Of a DNA stretch of 64,000 nt, positions 1 to 8,092 are shown piece after piece. The stretch is from Paenibacillus polymyxa. GTDB taxonomy: Bacteria; Bacillota; Bacilli; Paenibacillales; Paenibacillaceae. Every line of letters starts with the position of its first letter. Position 1 is the stretch's first letter. The DNA is taken from the NCBI RefSeq assembly GCF_015710975.1, contig NZ_CP049783.1, forward strand, positions 3,887,501 to 3,951,500, in the 5' to 3' direction. Under the pieces are notes generated by a model. It worked only from the letters and a program-made list of their open reading frames with translations, was not told the DNA's origin and did no database searches. A program made the translations under genes and the position numbers.

Positions 1-276
1 ATGGTTATCGAAGACCTCATCTCTACCGGGGGAAGCTCCATTAAAGCAGCACAGGCCGTAGAGCAAGCAGGCGCTCAGCCGTTAGCTGTACTGGCTATTT
101 TCAGCTACCAGCTGGACAAAGCTACTCAAGCTTTTGAAGAAGCAGGTGTGAAGCTGCAAACCTTGTCCAATTACACCGCCTTGATGGAGGTTGCCTTGCG
201 TGAAGGAACCATTCAGGAGGAAGAGATAGAACTGCTGCGTTCCTGGCGTCAGGACCCAGCTTCTTTTGGCAAATAA
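1..276 (+). CDS. pyrE: Orotate phosphoribosyltransferase, C-terminal part (partial at window edge)
   Basis: The C-terminal 91 residues of PyrE, which joins orotate to PRPP to make orotidine monophosphate in pyrimidine synthesis. The first visible residues contain the family's PRPP-binding loop (VIEDLISTGGSS). The rest fits the PyrE C-terminus (a QAVEQAGA-type helix, then an acidic tail). The ATG at base 1 is an internal Met, because the family has about 120 residues before this loop; the true start lies left of the window. No terminator with a T-run is obvious after the stop. Family assignment is secure. Confidence 0.93.
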   Translation: MVIEDLISTGGSSIKAAQAVEQAGAQPLAVLAIFSYQLDKATQAFEEAGVKLQTLSNYTALMEVALREGTIQEEEIELLRSWRQDPASFGK

Positions 277-362
277 GGCTGAGTATTAAAGAGACAACGG
301 AGTCAATAAGTAGTGCGCCACAGACTCACTGACATCCAGTGCAGATTGTTAGAAATCAAGCT

Positions 363-390
363 GTGTAAATCGAATTCGATCCGGTTACAC
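363..390. repeat. Nested inverted repeat between pyrE and the next gene
   Basis: GTGTAA and TTACAC arms enclose a perfect 12-bp palindrome (ATCGAATTCGAT). There is no T-run after it, so it is not a typical intrinsic terminator. It could be an operator, an mRNA-end hairpin or chance. It lies 36 bp upstream of the small gene at 426. Confidence 0.4.
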
Positions 391-425
391 TAACTCCTAC
401 CATCATGTGAAAAGAGGGAGTTCGG

Positions 426-590
426 ATGTATTGGGTTTACTATGGCAGACTGTACACGACTAAATTTCAGGCAGGATGTTTGGCAAAAAGGCTTGAGCAT
501 GACGGCTGGATGTACGGCTACAATGATCCCCGCGCAGTGGAGGTGTACCGCTCGCGCAAAGGTCGTTATGGTGTCCGATTTATTCCATAG
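426..590 (+). CDS. Small hypothetical protein (54 aa)
   Basis: An ATG follows a strong ribosome binding site (GAGGGAG) by about 5 bases and opens a 54-codon frame ending TAG. The protein begins MYWVYYGRL, is rich in Tyr, Arg and Gly, and ends RYGVRFIP. It is basic, with no signal peptide or membrane segment. I do not recognise a family. The overlapping frame starting at 442 has no comparable ribosome binding site and is probably a shadow. The good RBS and sensible composition support a real gene; its function is unknown. Confidence 0.55.
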   Translation: MYWVYYGRLYTTKFQAGCLAKRLEHDGWMYGYNDPRAVEVYRSRKGRYGVRFIP

Positions 591-632
591 GTTTACAAAA
601 ATAATTTTTAAAAAGAAAATTTCTAAAAACTA

Positions 633-662
633 TTGACGAAACACAAGAAAATGTTGTATATT
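633..662 (+). promoter_or_regulatory. Probable sigma-A promoter for the tRNA at 714
   Basis: TTGACG and TATATT hexamers are separated by 18 bp, in AT-rich DNA about 50 bp upstream of the tRNA. No other gene start lies between. Confidence 0.55.
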
Positions 663-713
663 AATTAACGTTGCTGTTACAAATATGTAGCGTGAATATA
701 CATATTTTTTTGA

Positions 714-787
714 GGGCCCTTAGCTCAGTTGGTTAGAGCGGTCGGCTCATAACCGATTGGTCGGGGGTTCGAGTCCCTCAGGGCCCA
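714..787 (+). tRNA. tRNA with CAT anticodon, most likely tRNA-Ile2 (lysidine-modified), else elongator Met
   Basis: A complete cloverleaf of 74 nt. The acceptor arm GGGCCCT pairs with AGGGCCC, and the D loop (AGCTCAGTTGGTTAGAGC) and T arm (GGTTCGAGTCC) are standard. The anticodon loop CTCATAA gives CAT. The anticodon stem/loop (GGCTCATAACC) looks like tRNA-Ile(CAU) of Bacillus, whose C34 is changed to lysidine to read AUA, rather than elongator tRNA-Met (GGTTCATACCC in B. subtilis). No CCA is encoded. An intrinsic terminator follows closely. Confidence 0.9.
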
Positions 788-795
788 TTTCCTCA

Positions 796-823
796 AAAAC
801 CCTTGCTTAGCAAGGGTTTTTTT
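796..823 (+). terminator. Intrinsic terminator of the tRNA
   Basis: A stem of AAACCCTTG with CAAGGGTTT and a TTAG-type loop, followed by a seven-T run directly after the tRNA. Confidence 0.85.
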
Positions 824-1176
824 GTTGTTTTTTCTGTATTATAAGAGAATGGAGAGTAGTTGCTTAAACTTAATTGCTTACCTTTTGGTCATGGTGCTTT
901 CTTTATCGGATTCTGACATTTTAAATAGATAAGTACTCTAAAATTTACACCTTTCTTTAATGGGACCTAGACCTTATGTAACTTCGTTCTAGCTTATGTA
1001 GGTTATTAAAACTGTTTCCTATTTTACTGAGTCTTATCGTTATTAGTATCCAATAAAAAATATTTATTCTAATATATGGATAATATTTATAAGTCAGTAA
1101 GTTTATGTTTAGATAATTTTTGAAGAACATGTTACCTTAGTGTCTGTACAAGAGATAGATTACTGGGGGAATATTT
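824..1176. other. AT-rich gene-free stretch
   Basis: About 350 bases, clearly more AT-rich than the pectin locus to the right. I see no supported coding frame or RNA. The end (around 1165) contains the GGGGGA ribosome binding site of the gene at 1177. Confidence 0.5.
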
Positions 1177-2280
1177 ATGAAAAAGAATCTCATTAAGAAA
1201 ACTTTTATATTGTTCAGCGCATCATTGTTTTTACTAATCGTATTTTCAAATTTAAGAACGTATGCAGCAGCATCAGTTGGGCAGGCATTACCTACTCCAG
1301 AGAGTGGGTGGCAACGATATGAAGAGCTTGCACCTGGTTTCATCTTTGAAGGAAATGGATGGCAAACGCCAACTGCGGGGAGCTATTCTGGAGGAAGTGA
1401 AAAGTTTACACTTAATTCATCTCTACATACTGTTAAATTTCAATTTTGGGGTACGGATCTAAGATTAATTAGTTATAGAGGCGGAGATAGACAAACATCT
1501 ATTCAAGTAAATATTGATGGTGTGAATTATAGTTACTCAGCAAATGGTCAAGCACAAGTGACTACCCTTTTATTTGAAAAAAGGAATTTAGAAAATAAAT
1601 TACATTCCGTAGAAGTAAGTGCAAGCAACTCAAACGTTTATAATCTGTTCGAATTTGATGCTTTAGATATCAACGAGACTGGATATTTAGTAAATCCTAA
1701 AATCAGTGCTCCTTCAAATCTATCTGCAAAGGCAGGAGACGCCAAGGTGGATTTAAGCTGGACAGCAAGCCCCGATAAAACAGAATATACTATAAAACGA
1801 AGCACTACTTCTGCAGGACCGTATGATACAATTGCTTCCAACGTCAAAACTCCATCGTATTCTGATACATCTGTGGTCAATGGAACAACATACTATTACG
1901 TAGTTACAGCAGTAAGTAATAATGGCGAAAGTGAATTTTCTAAAGAGGTTTCAGCTACTCCACAAGGAGAAAAGCAAACAGATTCCGATACCGAAAATCC
2001 ATCTCAACCTAATCCTGAACCATCTGAGCCAGCTCAACCGACAGGTGATCGAGCAATTCTTGTAGTAACTATGACCAATGGCTTTGAGAAGGAATTTGAT
2101 TTAAGTATGAAAGAAGTTAACAACTTTATAGCGTGGTATGATGCAAAAGATGCCGGCCGTGGTCAATCATATTATAAAATCGATAAACACAATAACAACA
2201 AAGGTCCATTCAGCAGTCGAAAGGATTATGTAATCTTTGATAAGATTCTCACATTTGAAGTAAGTGAATACTCTAAATAA
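1177..2280 (+). CDS. Secreted protein with a fibronectin type III domain
   Basis: 367 aa. Residues 1-31 form a signal peptide (MKKNLIKK, a hydrophobic core, then a cleavage-like YAAA). Residues about 35-170 look like a beta-sandwich of carbohydrate-binding type (GFIFEGNGWQTP, later VEVSASNSN). Residues about 178-262 are a fibronectin type III repeat (APSNLSAKAGDAKVDLSWTA). A Pro/Glu-rich linker with NPEPSEPAQP follows. The last 75 residues form a compact domain (VTMTNGFEKEFDLS to FEVSEY) that I do not recognise. The start has a GGGGGA ribosome binding site. The gene is AT-rich compared with its right-hand neighbours. Probably an exported binding or adhesive protein; no catalytic domain is visible. 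Confidence 0.8.
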   Translation: MKKNLIKKTFILFSASLFLLIVFSNLRTYAAASVGQALPTPESGWQRYEELAPGFIFEGNGWQTPTAGSYSGGSEKFTLNSSLHTVKFQFWGTDLRLISYRGGDRQTSIQVNIDGVNYSYSANGQAQVTTLLFEKRNLENKLHSVEVSASNSNVYNLFEFDALDINETGYLVNPKISAPSNLSAKAGDAKVDLSWTASPDKTEYTIKRSTTSAGPYDTIASNVKTPSYSDTSVVNGTTYYYVVTAVSNNGESEFSKEVSATPQGEKQTDSDTENPSQPNPEPSEPAQPTGDRAILVVTMTNGFEKEFDLSMKEVNNFIAWYDAKDAGRGQSYYKIDKHNNNKGPFSSRKDYVIFDKILTFEVSEYSK

Positions 2281-2284
2281 ATTG

Positions 2285-2315
2285 AAATCCCCTGCAATAA
2301 TGGCAGGGGATTTTT
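2285..2315 (+). terminator. Intrinsic terminator after the FnIII protein
   Basis: The stem AAATCCCCTGC pairs with GCAGGGGATTT and is followed by Ts. It ends the gene stopping at 2280. Confidence 0.85.
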
Positions 2316-2382
2316 CAGAAAATGCAATGATATTCTTGTTAATCATTGACCAAGTGTGCCAAGGCCTTTGTCAGCTAAATAG

Positions 2383-2715
2383 TTAGTTTACCTTAACAGT
2401 ATACACCATTCTCAATTTACCGTTACCGGCGTAAATCTCAACTCTTGCATTCGTTGCAGTGGTGGTAGTTACCACGCCGGAAGCGGAAACGGTGACATTT
2501 CCGCTCGCCACTTTATAAGTATCCCCTGGGTAGTTTGACAGCGCATAGGAATAATTACGTGGCAACGTAGCCGTTCTGTAGTATACTCCATTAACTTCTA
2601 CAATAGGTGTAATTACTGGAGAAGGGCCTACTGATGCGGACGCACTAGGAACGATAATACTTCCAAGGAGTCCCAAAGACATAGCTGTTGATAATAATAT
2701 TTTCTTAGTATTCAT
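2383..2715 (-). CDS. Small secreted protein of unknown function
   Basis: 110 aa with a clear signal peptide (MNTKKILLSTAMSLGLLGS, then an ASA-type cleavage site near residue 27). The mature part is about 80 residues, rich in Val, Thr and Tyr. It ends in beta strands resembling the tail of bacterial Ig-like (Big2) domains (VASGNVTVSASGVVTTTTA). A strong AAGGAGG site precedes the ATG. It faces the FnIII gene tail to tail. No enzyme motif is seen. A secreted beta-rich protein is likely; its role is unknown. Confidence 0.75.
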   Translation of the reverse strand: MNTKKILLSTAMSLGLLGSIIVPSASASVGPSPVITPIVEVNGVYYRTATLPRNYSYALSNYPGDTYKVASGNVTVSASGVVTTTTATNARVEIYAGNGKLRMVYTVKVN

Positions 2716-2935
2716 TAAAAAATCCTCCTTATGTATGATATGGGCTCCTAAAATATACCATGTAAAATTATTGATTTCACATCATTCGACAAATGTTGTC
2801 AAAATAATACAATGAAACGATTCTAAAGTCCTATAATATACAAAATAATTAAAATATGAAAATTAAAGAAATTAATTTTAATATACTGTATTTTTGAGTT
2901 ATTCTCTATAGCTGGGCCATCTTTGCATAACACAA

Positions 2936-2976
2936 AATAAAAACGGACGTCGGAGTGATTCGTCCGAGATCCGTTT
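2936..2976 (-). terminator. Intrinsic terminator of the double esterase gene
   Basis: Read on the minus strand, an AAACGGA...TCCGTTT stem with an inner CGGA/TCCG pairing is followed by a T-rich run, about 30 bp after the stop at 3005. Confidence 0.75.
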
Positions 2977-3004
2977 TTCGTATGTGCATGTATGGCACTT
3001 AATA

Positions 3005-4501
3005 TCAGTTGACAAGTTGATGTGCAAGCTTCTTGCTACTATCTAGATTTCTTTCGACCATGCGTTGTTTTAATGCAGACAGCTCCGTATTTTGACGAAT
3101 CGCTTCTGCTACCAGCTGGGCAATTTGCCTTGCTCCTTCGTCAGAAAAATGGGTATTATCTGCTACACCAGCTGGGTAATTAGGGTGTACTTTTTCGGGC
3201 AAATGCATAAATAGAAGCTCGGACTCTTTTTCACCCATGGAACGATAAAGCTGCTGTGATGCTTCGAAAATATCGAGCAGCGGTGTCTGGGTTTCCTTGG
3301 CTACTTGCCTCATGGCAGCGGGATAAGCCCCTACAGCCAGCGGGTCAGGTTCACCGTTTGCAGTAAAGTGACGGCGGCTTACAGAGGTTAACAGCACTGG
3401 AATGCCGCCACGTTCCCGAGCGGACTGAATGTATTGAATTAAGTTTAGACGGTACTCTCCATCAGGATCGGTGTAGCGATTGGGGTCTTCTTTTTTCTCA
3501 TCATTGTGTCCAAATTGAATAAACAGATAATCGCCAGCTTGAATATCTTTTTCAATATCAGTTAATCGCCCTTCTGCTATAAAAGATTTGGTGCTTCGTC
3601 CATTGACGGCACGATTGTCCACATGAACAGTAGAGTCCAAATGAGCTTGCAAATGTTCGCCCCAGCCTGTCATCGGTTTTTCGGTTGCTCCTTTTTGAGC
3701 TGCAGTAGAGTCCCCTGCGATAAACAGTCGAGTTGTCATCTGCTGTCTTGCGTGCGCATATCCATGTTTTTGTAGCCATTTTTCCGCCAGGTCGAGCCAT
3801 TGTCTGCATTCAAGGTTGTCCTCGGATAGTCCCAATCCGTGTCGTCCTTCCTCAAATACATGCAGCTCAAACGGAATACGCTCTCTGGATAATGAGAAAG
3901 CGAACAACAGGCTATTTTCTACCGGTACAGCGCCATCATTGGCCGTTGTCCACATAAAAGTCGGAGGTGTCTGTGCAGTCACTTGCCGATCGGATGAAAA
4001 GGCTTGAAGCTGCTCCAGGGTCGGCTGTTCCCCTAAAAAGTGCGTACGGCTTCCAAGATGCGTATAAGGGTCATGAAATGAAATGACAGGGTATCCCAAC
4101 ATTAGAAGATTTGGTTTTTTCGCTCCGATCGTGGAGACAATGGAGGCCAGGTGACCCCCTGCTGAAAAACCGATGAGACCCACTTGATCAGGGATCACTA
4201 GCCAGTCATGCGGTGTTTGGCGAATCCATTGCAGGGCATGTTCTACATCCTCCAGCAAGGAGGTAATCTCGAAATCGCCGACCTGATACTCCAGCACACC
4301 CGCATGAATACCTAGATCATTTAACCACCGGGCGATCGGCTCTCCTTCATGTGAGGCCAAATGCTCGTAGCCACCGCCAGGTAATACCAATACAAAAGGA
4401 CGAGCTTCTCGGACCGCTACGGGATAGAGGGAGAGAAAGGAAGTGTCTAACGGAAATTCTTCTTTTACAATCTGTTCTTTAGAACTAAGGACATGTAACA
4501 T
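3005..4501 (-). CDS. Two-domain esterase: alpha/beta hydrolase fused to a rhamnogalacturonan acetylesterase-like SGNH hydrolase
   Basis: 498 aa. Residues about 1-245 are an alpha/beta hydrolase of the acetyl-xylan esterase/BD-FAE type, with oxyanion loop LPGGGYEH, nucleophile motif GFSAGGH and a late His in EEGRHGLG. Residues about 258-485 are a GDSL/SGNH hydrolase like RhgT, with block I GDSTAA (Ser), NGRSTKS (Gly/Asn), GHND (Asn) and block V DNTHFS (Asp/His). Both catalytic sets look intact. No signal peptide, so it should remove acetyl groups from imported pectin fragments in the cytoplasm. It is divergent from the AraC-type regulator at 4667. GGAGG lies 6 bases before the ATG. Confidence 0.88.
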   Translation of the reverse strand: MLHVLSSKEQIVKEEFPLDTSFLSLYPVAVREARPFVLVLPGGGYEHLASHEGEPIARWLNDLGIHAGVLEYQVGDFEITSLLEDVEHALQWIRQTPHDWLVIPDQVGLIGFSAGGHLASIVSTIGAKKPNLLMLGYPVISFHDPYTHLGSRTHFLGEQPTLEQLQAFSSDRQVTAQTPPTFMWTTANDGAVPVENSLLFAFSLSRERIPFELHVFEEGRHGLGLSEDNLECRQWLDLAEKWLQKHGYAHARQQMTTRLFIAGDSTAAQKGATEKPMTGWGEHLQAHLDSTVHVDNRAVNGRSTKSFIAEGRLTDIEKDIQAGDYLFIQFGHNDEKKEDPNRYTDPDGEYRLNLIQYIQSARERGGIPVLLTSVSRRHFTANGEPDPLAVGAYPAAMRQVAKETQTPLLDIFEASQQLYRSMGEKESELLFMHLPEKVHPNYPAGVADNTHFSDEGARQIAQLVAEAIRQNTELSALKQRMVERNLDSSKKLAHQLVN

Positions 4502-4617
4502 AAGAGACCTCCAAATTTCTTTTTAACTGCCTTAAACCAAATTAAATCAACTTAAATTGGAATGATACGGATGTAAAAAATAATGCACACGTGAAAAAAA
4601 TGATTTAAACCTTGTTA

Positions 4618-4631
4618 TGAAAGCGCTATAA
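4618..4631 (+). promoter_or_regulatory. Near-consensus CcpA (cre) site in the divergent promoter region
   Basis: TGAAAGCGCTATAA matches the cre consensus TGWAARCGYTWNCW except at the next-to-last base. It overlaps a TATAAT-like -10 (4627-4632 region), 36 bp upstream of the regulator gene. This is expected for catabolite repression of a pectin locus. Confidence 0.65.
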
Positions 4632-4666
4632 TTTGGTGTGATACCAAGAACCAAAGGGGGAGCGCA

Positions 4667-6928
4667 ATGAAAAAAGGAAGAATGTTCTACACTATTTTTA
4701 TTACGATTCTGGTTTTGGGAATAGGATTGGTGGCCAGCTTTGGCAGCTATATCTATTTTACAACAATTAGCTCCGTTGTGGAGAGAGTTTCCAATACCAA
4801 GCAAAGCTACATGGCGCAGATCAGAAATAGCCTGGAACAGAAAATCCAAACGATTGAATACGCTTTTAATACGTATAGCACGACCAGTTCCTTTAATGAA
4901 GTTGTCAAAAATCCCATTACAGAAAAAGATTTTGTAGCGTATCGGAATGTAAATACCCAGCTCAATTATATTGCTACGATGGGATTAGAAGGAACCGAGT
5001 ATTCACTAATAAGTCTAAATCAGAATTGGAGAATCTCCAATGGAAGCCTGTCTTATTTGACGAAAACGGAACGAGAAAAGCTGATTAGTACCTATATCGA
5101 CCACCAGGATAAGGGACTATTCTGGATTAAAACAGATAAAGGAATCCGTTTTGTGAATACCTTGCCTGTATTTTCCAAAAAGAAACAGGCCATCGCGCTA
5201 TCTGATATTTCGTCGCAGACGTTAAGCCATACCATTCAAACAGAGGATCATATGCCTGTGTTTATTTTGAATAAAAAAGGCGACTTAATGTACGAAACTG
5301 AGCCTGCTACTCCCTTATTGTCTACTCAGCAGCTTCAGCACATTTCAGAGGTTACTGCTAAATCAAACAACACGGGCATGCTGACATTGGAGAAAACGGA
5401 GCATCAGCCAGCGCGGCAAATCATTTATGCTAAATCTGCTTACAACAATTGGACTTACTTAACGGTATTAGATAAAAAAGAGATTGCAAACGCGTTTCAA
5501 ACGACCAAATTTGGGATTATCATGATGGGCCTTGTATTAACGCTTTTAATGGTGGTGGTGGCATACATCATTGCCATTTACTTTACCAAGCCATTCCAGC
5601 AAATAAAACGCAGCTTACCGAAAAATCCCAATTTCGCTTTCAAAAATGAACCTTCTAAAAATGAAATTGAGTGGATTATTAATTCCATCGACAACATTGT
5701 AACAGAGAAGGAAAGCTTGGAAAGTCTCATTCAGTCCGAAATGCCACAGTTGGAAACGCAATTGATTCTCAACCTGTTTCGCAAACGTGTTTCCGCAGAG
5801 GAATTGGCACGAAAAATGCCACGCTTGGGCTACCCGCAGATCGAGAATCAAATGTATATTACCTTGTTGGTTCAACTGGATAATCTGGGAGATCGAGAAC
5901 CTTCGGATAAAGATGTTTTACTGCTGGCTATTAACAAAATCGTAGAAGAAACGATTCCTGAGCAGCAGCGTATGCTTCCGATCATTTTGAACGATAACAC
6001 CCAGGCTACCATATTAATTTTGGCAGGTAAGAGTGCACAGGAAATGAGAAAGCAAGTGCTGGATCATGCGACCCTTTTGATTCAGAATGTAAAAGAGTAT
6101 TTGAATGTATCCATCAGCATCGGTATTAGCACAGCGTATGATAACTTATTAGAAAGTAAAGAAGCTTGTGAGATGAGCAAGCAAGCATTGCATCACCGTT
6201 TAAACCTAGGTAAAGAGTCGATTATTTTTTATGAGGATATTTCCATGGTCATTTCAGGTCCGGTTCTGCTGCATTATCCTGCGGAATTGGAATCCAAACT
6301 GTTTGATGCCATCCGCATAGGAGATGAAGAGCAGGTATATCATACCGTGCACTCTTTGTTGGTGGAAATGATGACAAAGAACAACCATTCCATGAACTTT
6401 GAAGTGCTGCTGGTACGCTTTGTCAATAACCTCATCCAATTAGAGCAGCTATTAGGGATTGAAGTACTGCTAACGCAAGACAATCATGCCTTGTATCACC
6501 GTTTGCTGGATATCCGTAACCCGGAGGAGATAGAACGCATGCTGTTAGAACAGGTTATTTTCCCCATGGTAAAAAGCATGAAGGAGAAGACCAACCAGCA
6601 ATTCCGCTGTCTCTCAGAGAAAATTGCCGCGATTATCCGTGCTGAATATGACCAGGAATTATCATTAGAACTCATTGGAGATCGACTGCATTACAATCCG
6701 AATTATTTAAGCAGTATTTTCAAAAAAGAATACGGAACGACGTTTAGTGAATATCTGATGGGCTATCGCCTGCAAATGAGCAAGAAATGGCTCGTTGAGA
6801 CAGATATGACGATTAAAGAAATCGCCGAGCGGCTGCAATATCATAATTCGCAAAACTTTATCCGCTCTTTTCGAAAAAAAGAACAGGTTACACCAGGGGC
6901 TTATCGAAAGATGAAGCAAGCCAATTAA
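4667..6928 (+). CDS. Membrane-anchored AraC-family regulator (YesS/YtdP type)
   Basis: 753 aa. A transmembrane helix spans about residues 8-29. An extracytoplasmic sensor region (about 30-280, dCache-like by layout) follows, then a second helix (about 281-304, GIIMMGLVLTLLMVVVAYI). The cytoplasmic middle region leads to a C-terminal AraC double helix-turn-helix (about 650-750; LELIGDRLHYNPNYLSSIF and IKEIAERLQYHNSQNFIRSF). This architecture is typical of Paenibacillus and Bacillus regulators next to Lpl/Ytc-type sugar ABC genes. Inference: it senses pectin-derived sugars, directly or through a binding protein, and activates the flanking operons. It starts at an ATG after AAGGGGGAG. Its last 4 bases overlap the end of the convergent permease gene. 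Confidence 0.88.
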   Translation: MKKGRMFYTIFITILVLGIGLVASFGSYIYFTTISSVVERVSNTKQSYMAQIRNSLEQKIQTIEYAFNTYSTTSSFNEVVKNPITEKDFVAYRNVNTQLNYIATMGLEGTEYSLISLNQNWRISNGSLSYLTKTEREKLISTYIDHQDKGLFWIKTDKGIRFVNTLPVFSKKKQAIALSDISSQTLSHTIQTEDHMPVFILNKKGDLMYETEPATPLLSTQQLQHISEVTAKSNNTGMLTLEKTEHQPARQIIYAKSAYNNWTYLTVLDKKEIANAFQTTKFGIIMMGLVLTLLMVVVAYIIAIYFTKPFQQIKRSLPKNPNFAFKNEPSKNEIEWIINSIDNIVTEKESLESLIQSEMPQLETQLILNLFRKRVSAEELARKMPRLGYPQIENQMYITLLVQLDNLGDREPSDKDVLLLAINKIVEETIPEQQRMLPIILNDNTQATILILAGKSAQEMRKQVLDHATLLIQNVKEYLNVSISIGISTAYDNLLESKEACEMSKQALHHRLNLGKESIIFYEDISMVISGPVLLHYPAELESKLFDAIRIGDEEQVYHTVHSLLVEMMTKNNHSMNFEVLLVRFVNNLIQLEQLLGIEVLLTQDNHALYHRLLDIRNPEEIERMLLEQVIFPMVKSMKEKTNQQFRCLSEKIAAIIRAEYDQELSLELIGDRLHYNPNYLSSIFKKEYGTTFSEYLMGYRLQMSKKWLVETDMTIKEIAERLQYHNSQNFIRSFRKKEQVTPGAYRKMKQAN

Positions 6929-7823
6929 CCTTTAACCGCCCCCAGCAAGGCTCCTTTGACAAAGTGCTTTTGCACAAATGGATACACGATTAACATCGGA
7001 ACGGTCGCTATAACAATGACCGCCATCTTAATCGTCTGCGCAGGCGGGATGACATCTACCGCAGTTCCTTCTGCCTGCATACCACTGGAGACGATAACAA
7101 TTTGGCGAAGTAAGACTTGAATTGGCCATTTGGCAGAGTCATTGATATAGAGAATGGCGTGCATATACGTATTCCAGTAGGCAACAGCGTAGAATAAAGA
7201 AATGGTTGCAATAGAAGGCAGGGCTAATGGCAACATAATTTTAAAGAAGATACCAAAATCGTTGCACCCGTCCATCTTGGCCGATTCCTCCAAATCATCC
7301 GGCAATGCCTGAAAAAGTTACGCATGATAATCAGGTTAAATGCATTAATAGCTACGGGCAGAATCAAGGACCAATACGAATTGATCAGTCCCATGCTTTT
7401 GACAACGAGGAATGTCGGAATCATCCCCCCGCTAAACAACATAGAAAACACGACAATGAAGTTAATCGTATTGCGGCCAAGCAGATATTTTCGGGATAAC
7501 CCATAAGCCATAAAAGCGGTAAAAATCATACTTACAACTGTACCCACGATCGTTACTCCGACTGAAACCCCAAGTCCTCTAAAAATCGTTGGAGTGGATA
7601 GGATATAGCGATAAGCATCCAGTGAAAAAGTTACAGGGAATAAAATGAACTTCTTGGCCACTACTTCCTCAGTTGAAGCAAATGAGCTGGCGATGATATT
7701 CAAAAAAGGTAAGAGACAAGTGAGGGCAATGAGAATCAAAAGTGTACTGTTTACAATGTTGAAAATACGACTGCCCAGTGATTCTTTTTTTCGTGATTTT
7801 GGTTTGATTAATGGTTGTTCCAA
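6925..7823 (-). pseudogene. ABC sugar transporter permease (LplC/YtcP type), interrupted by a frameshift
   Basis: A carbohydrate ABC permease of the YtcP/LplC family, about 299 residues if repaired. The 5' part reads well from a TTG start at 7823 (GGAGG 9 bases upstream) through several membrane helices to IIMRNFF. It then shifts at a run of five As (7312-7316, plus strand), giving RHCRM. In the next frame the family sequence resumes as ALPDDLEESAKMDGC, the EAA loop that contacts the ATPase, and continues to a normal C-terminus (HFVKGALLGAVKG). One extra base in the run restores the frame. It may be a sequencing or assembly error or a real mutation. With 8093-9058 and 9732-11252 it would complete the importer. 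Confidence 0.85.
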
Positions 7824-7838
7824 TGTGGGTGACCTCCT

Positions 7839-7852
7839 TGTAATCGTTTACA
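7839..7852 (-). promoter_or_regulatory. cre-like operator upstream of the permease
   Basis: TGTAATCGTTTACA (minus strand TGTAAACGATTACA) is one base from the CcpA consensus and strongly dyad-symmetric. It lies just upstream of the ribosome binding site of the gene starting at 7823. It could also be a LacI-family operator. Confidence 0.55.
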
Positions 7853-7976
7853 TTTAAACCTTATCAAGAGGAAAGAATTCCGTATATAATCAAATCTTGA
7901 GGTGTTCTCTAAGCGTGGAAAAAAGAGGATGATCATTAAGTTGTGTAGTAATCATTAGCTAAGGTGAAAAGGCTGT

Positions 7977-7999
7977 AAAGTAGGCTGTTCGCCTACTTT
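7977..7999 (+). other. Short perfect hairpin in the divergent intergenic region
   Basis: A nine-base-pair stem AAAGTAGGC / GCCTACTTT with a TGTTC loop lies immediately before the exact cre site. It could be a small terminator for leftward or rightward transcription. Nothing else is recognised between 7853 and 7976. Confidence 0.45.
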
Positions 8000-8013
8000 T
8001 GTAAACGCTATCA
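8000..8013 (+). promoter_or_regulatory. Exact-consensus CcpA (cre) site
   Basis: TGTAAACGCTATCA fits TGWAARCGYTWNCW at every position. It is 80 bp upstream of the importer/pectinase operon that starts at 8093, so glucose-type catabolite repression is predicted. Confidence 0.75.
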
Positions 8014-8092
8014 TTTGATGATTATATGCGGAATGACGAAAATAACGTACTCTTGAAAGCGTATACAGGAACGTTTGAAGGAGGTCGAATTA

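Noticed and set aside
442..636. 64-aa frame overlapping the small gene at 426
   Set aside because: Different frame, no ribosome binding site; the 426-590 frame has a strong one.
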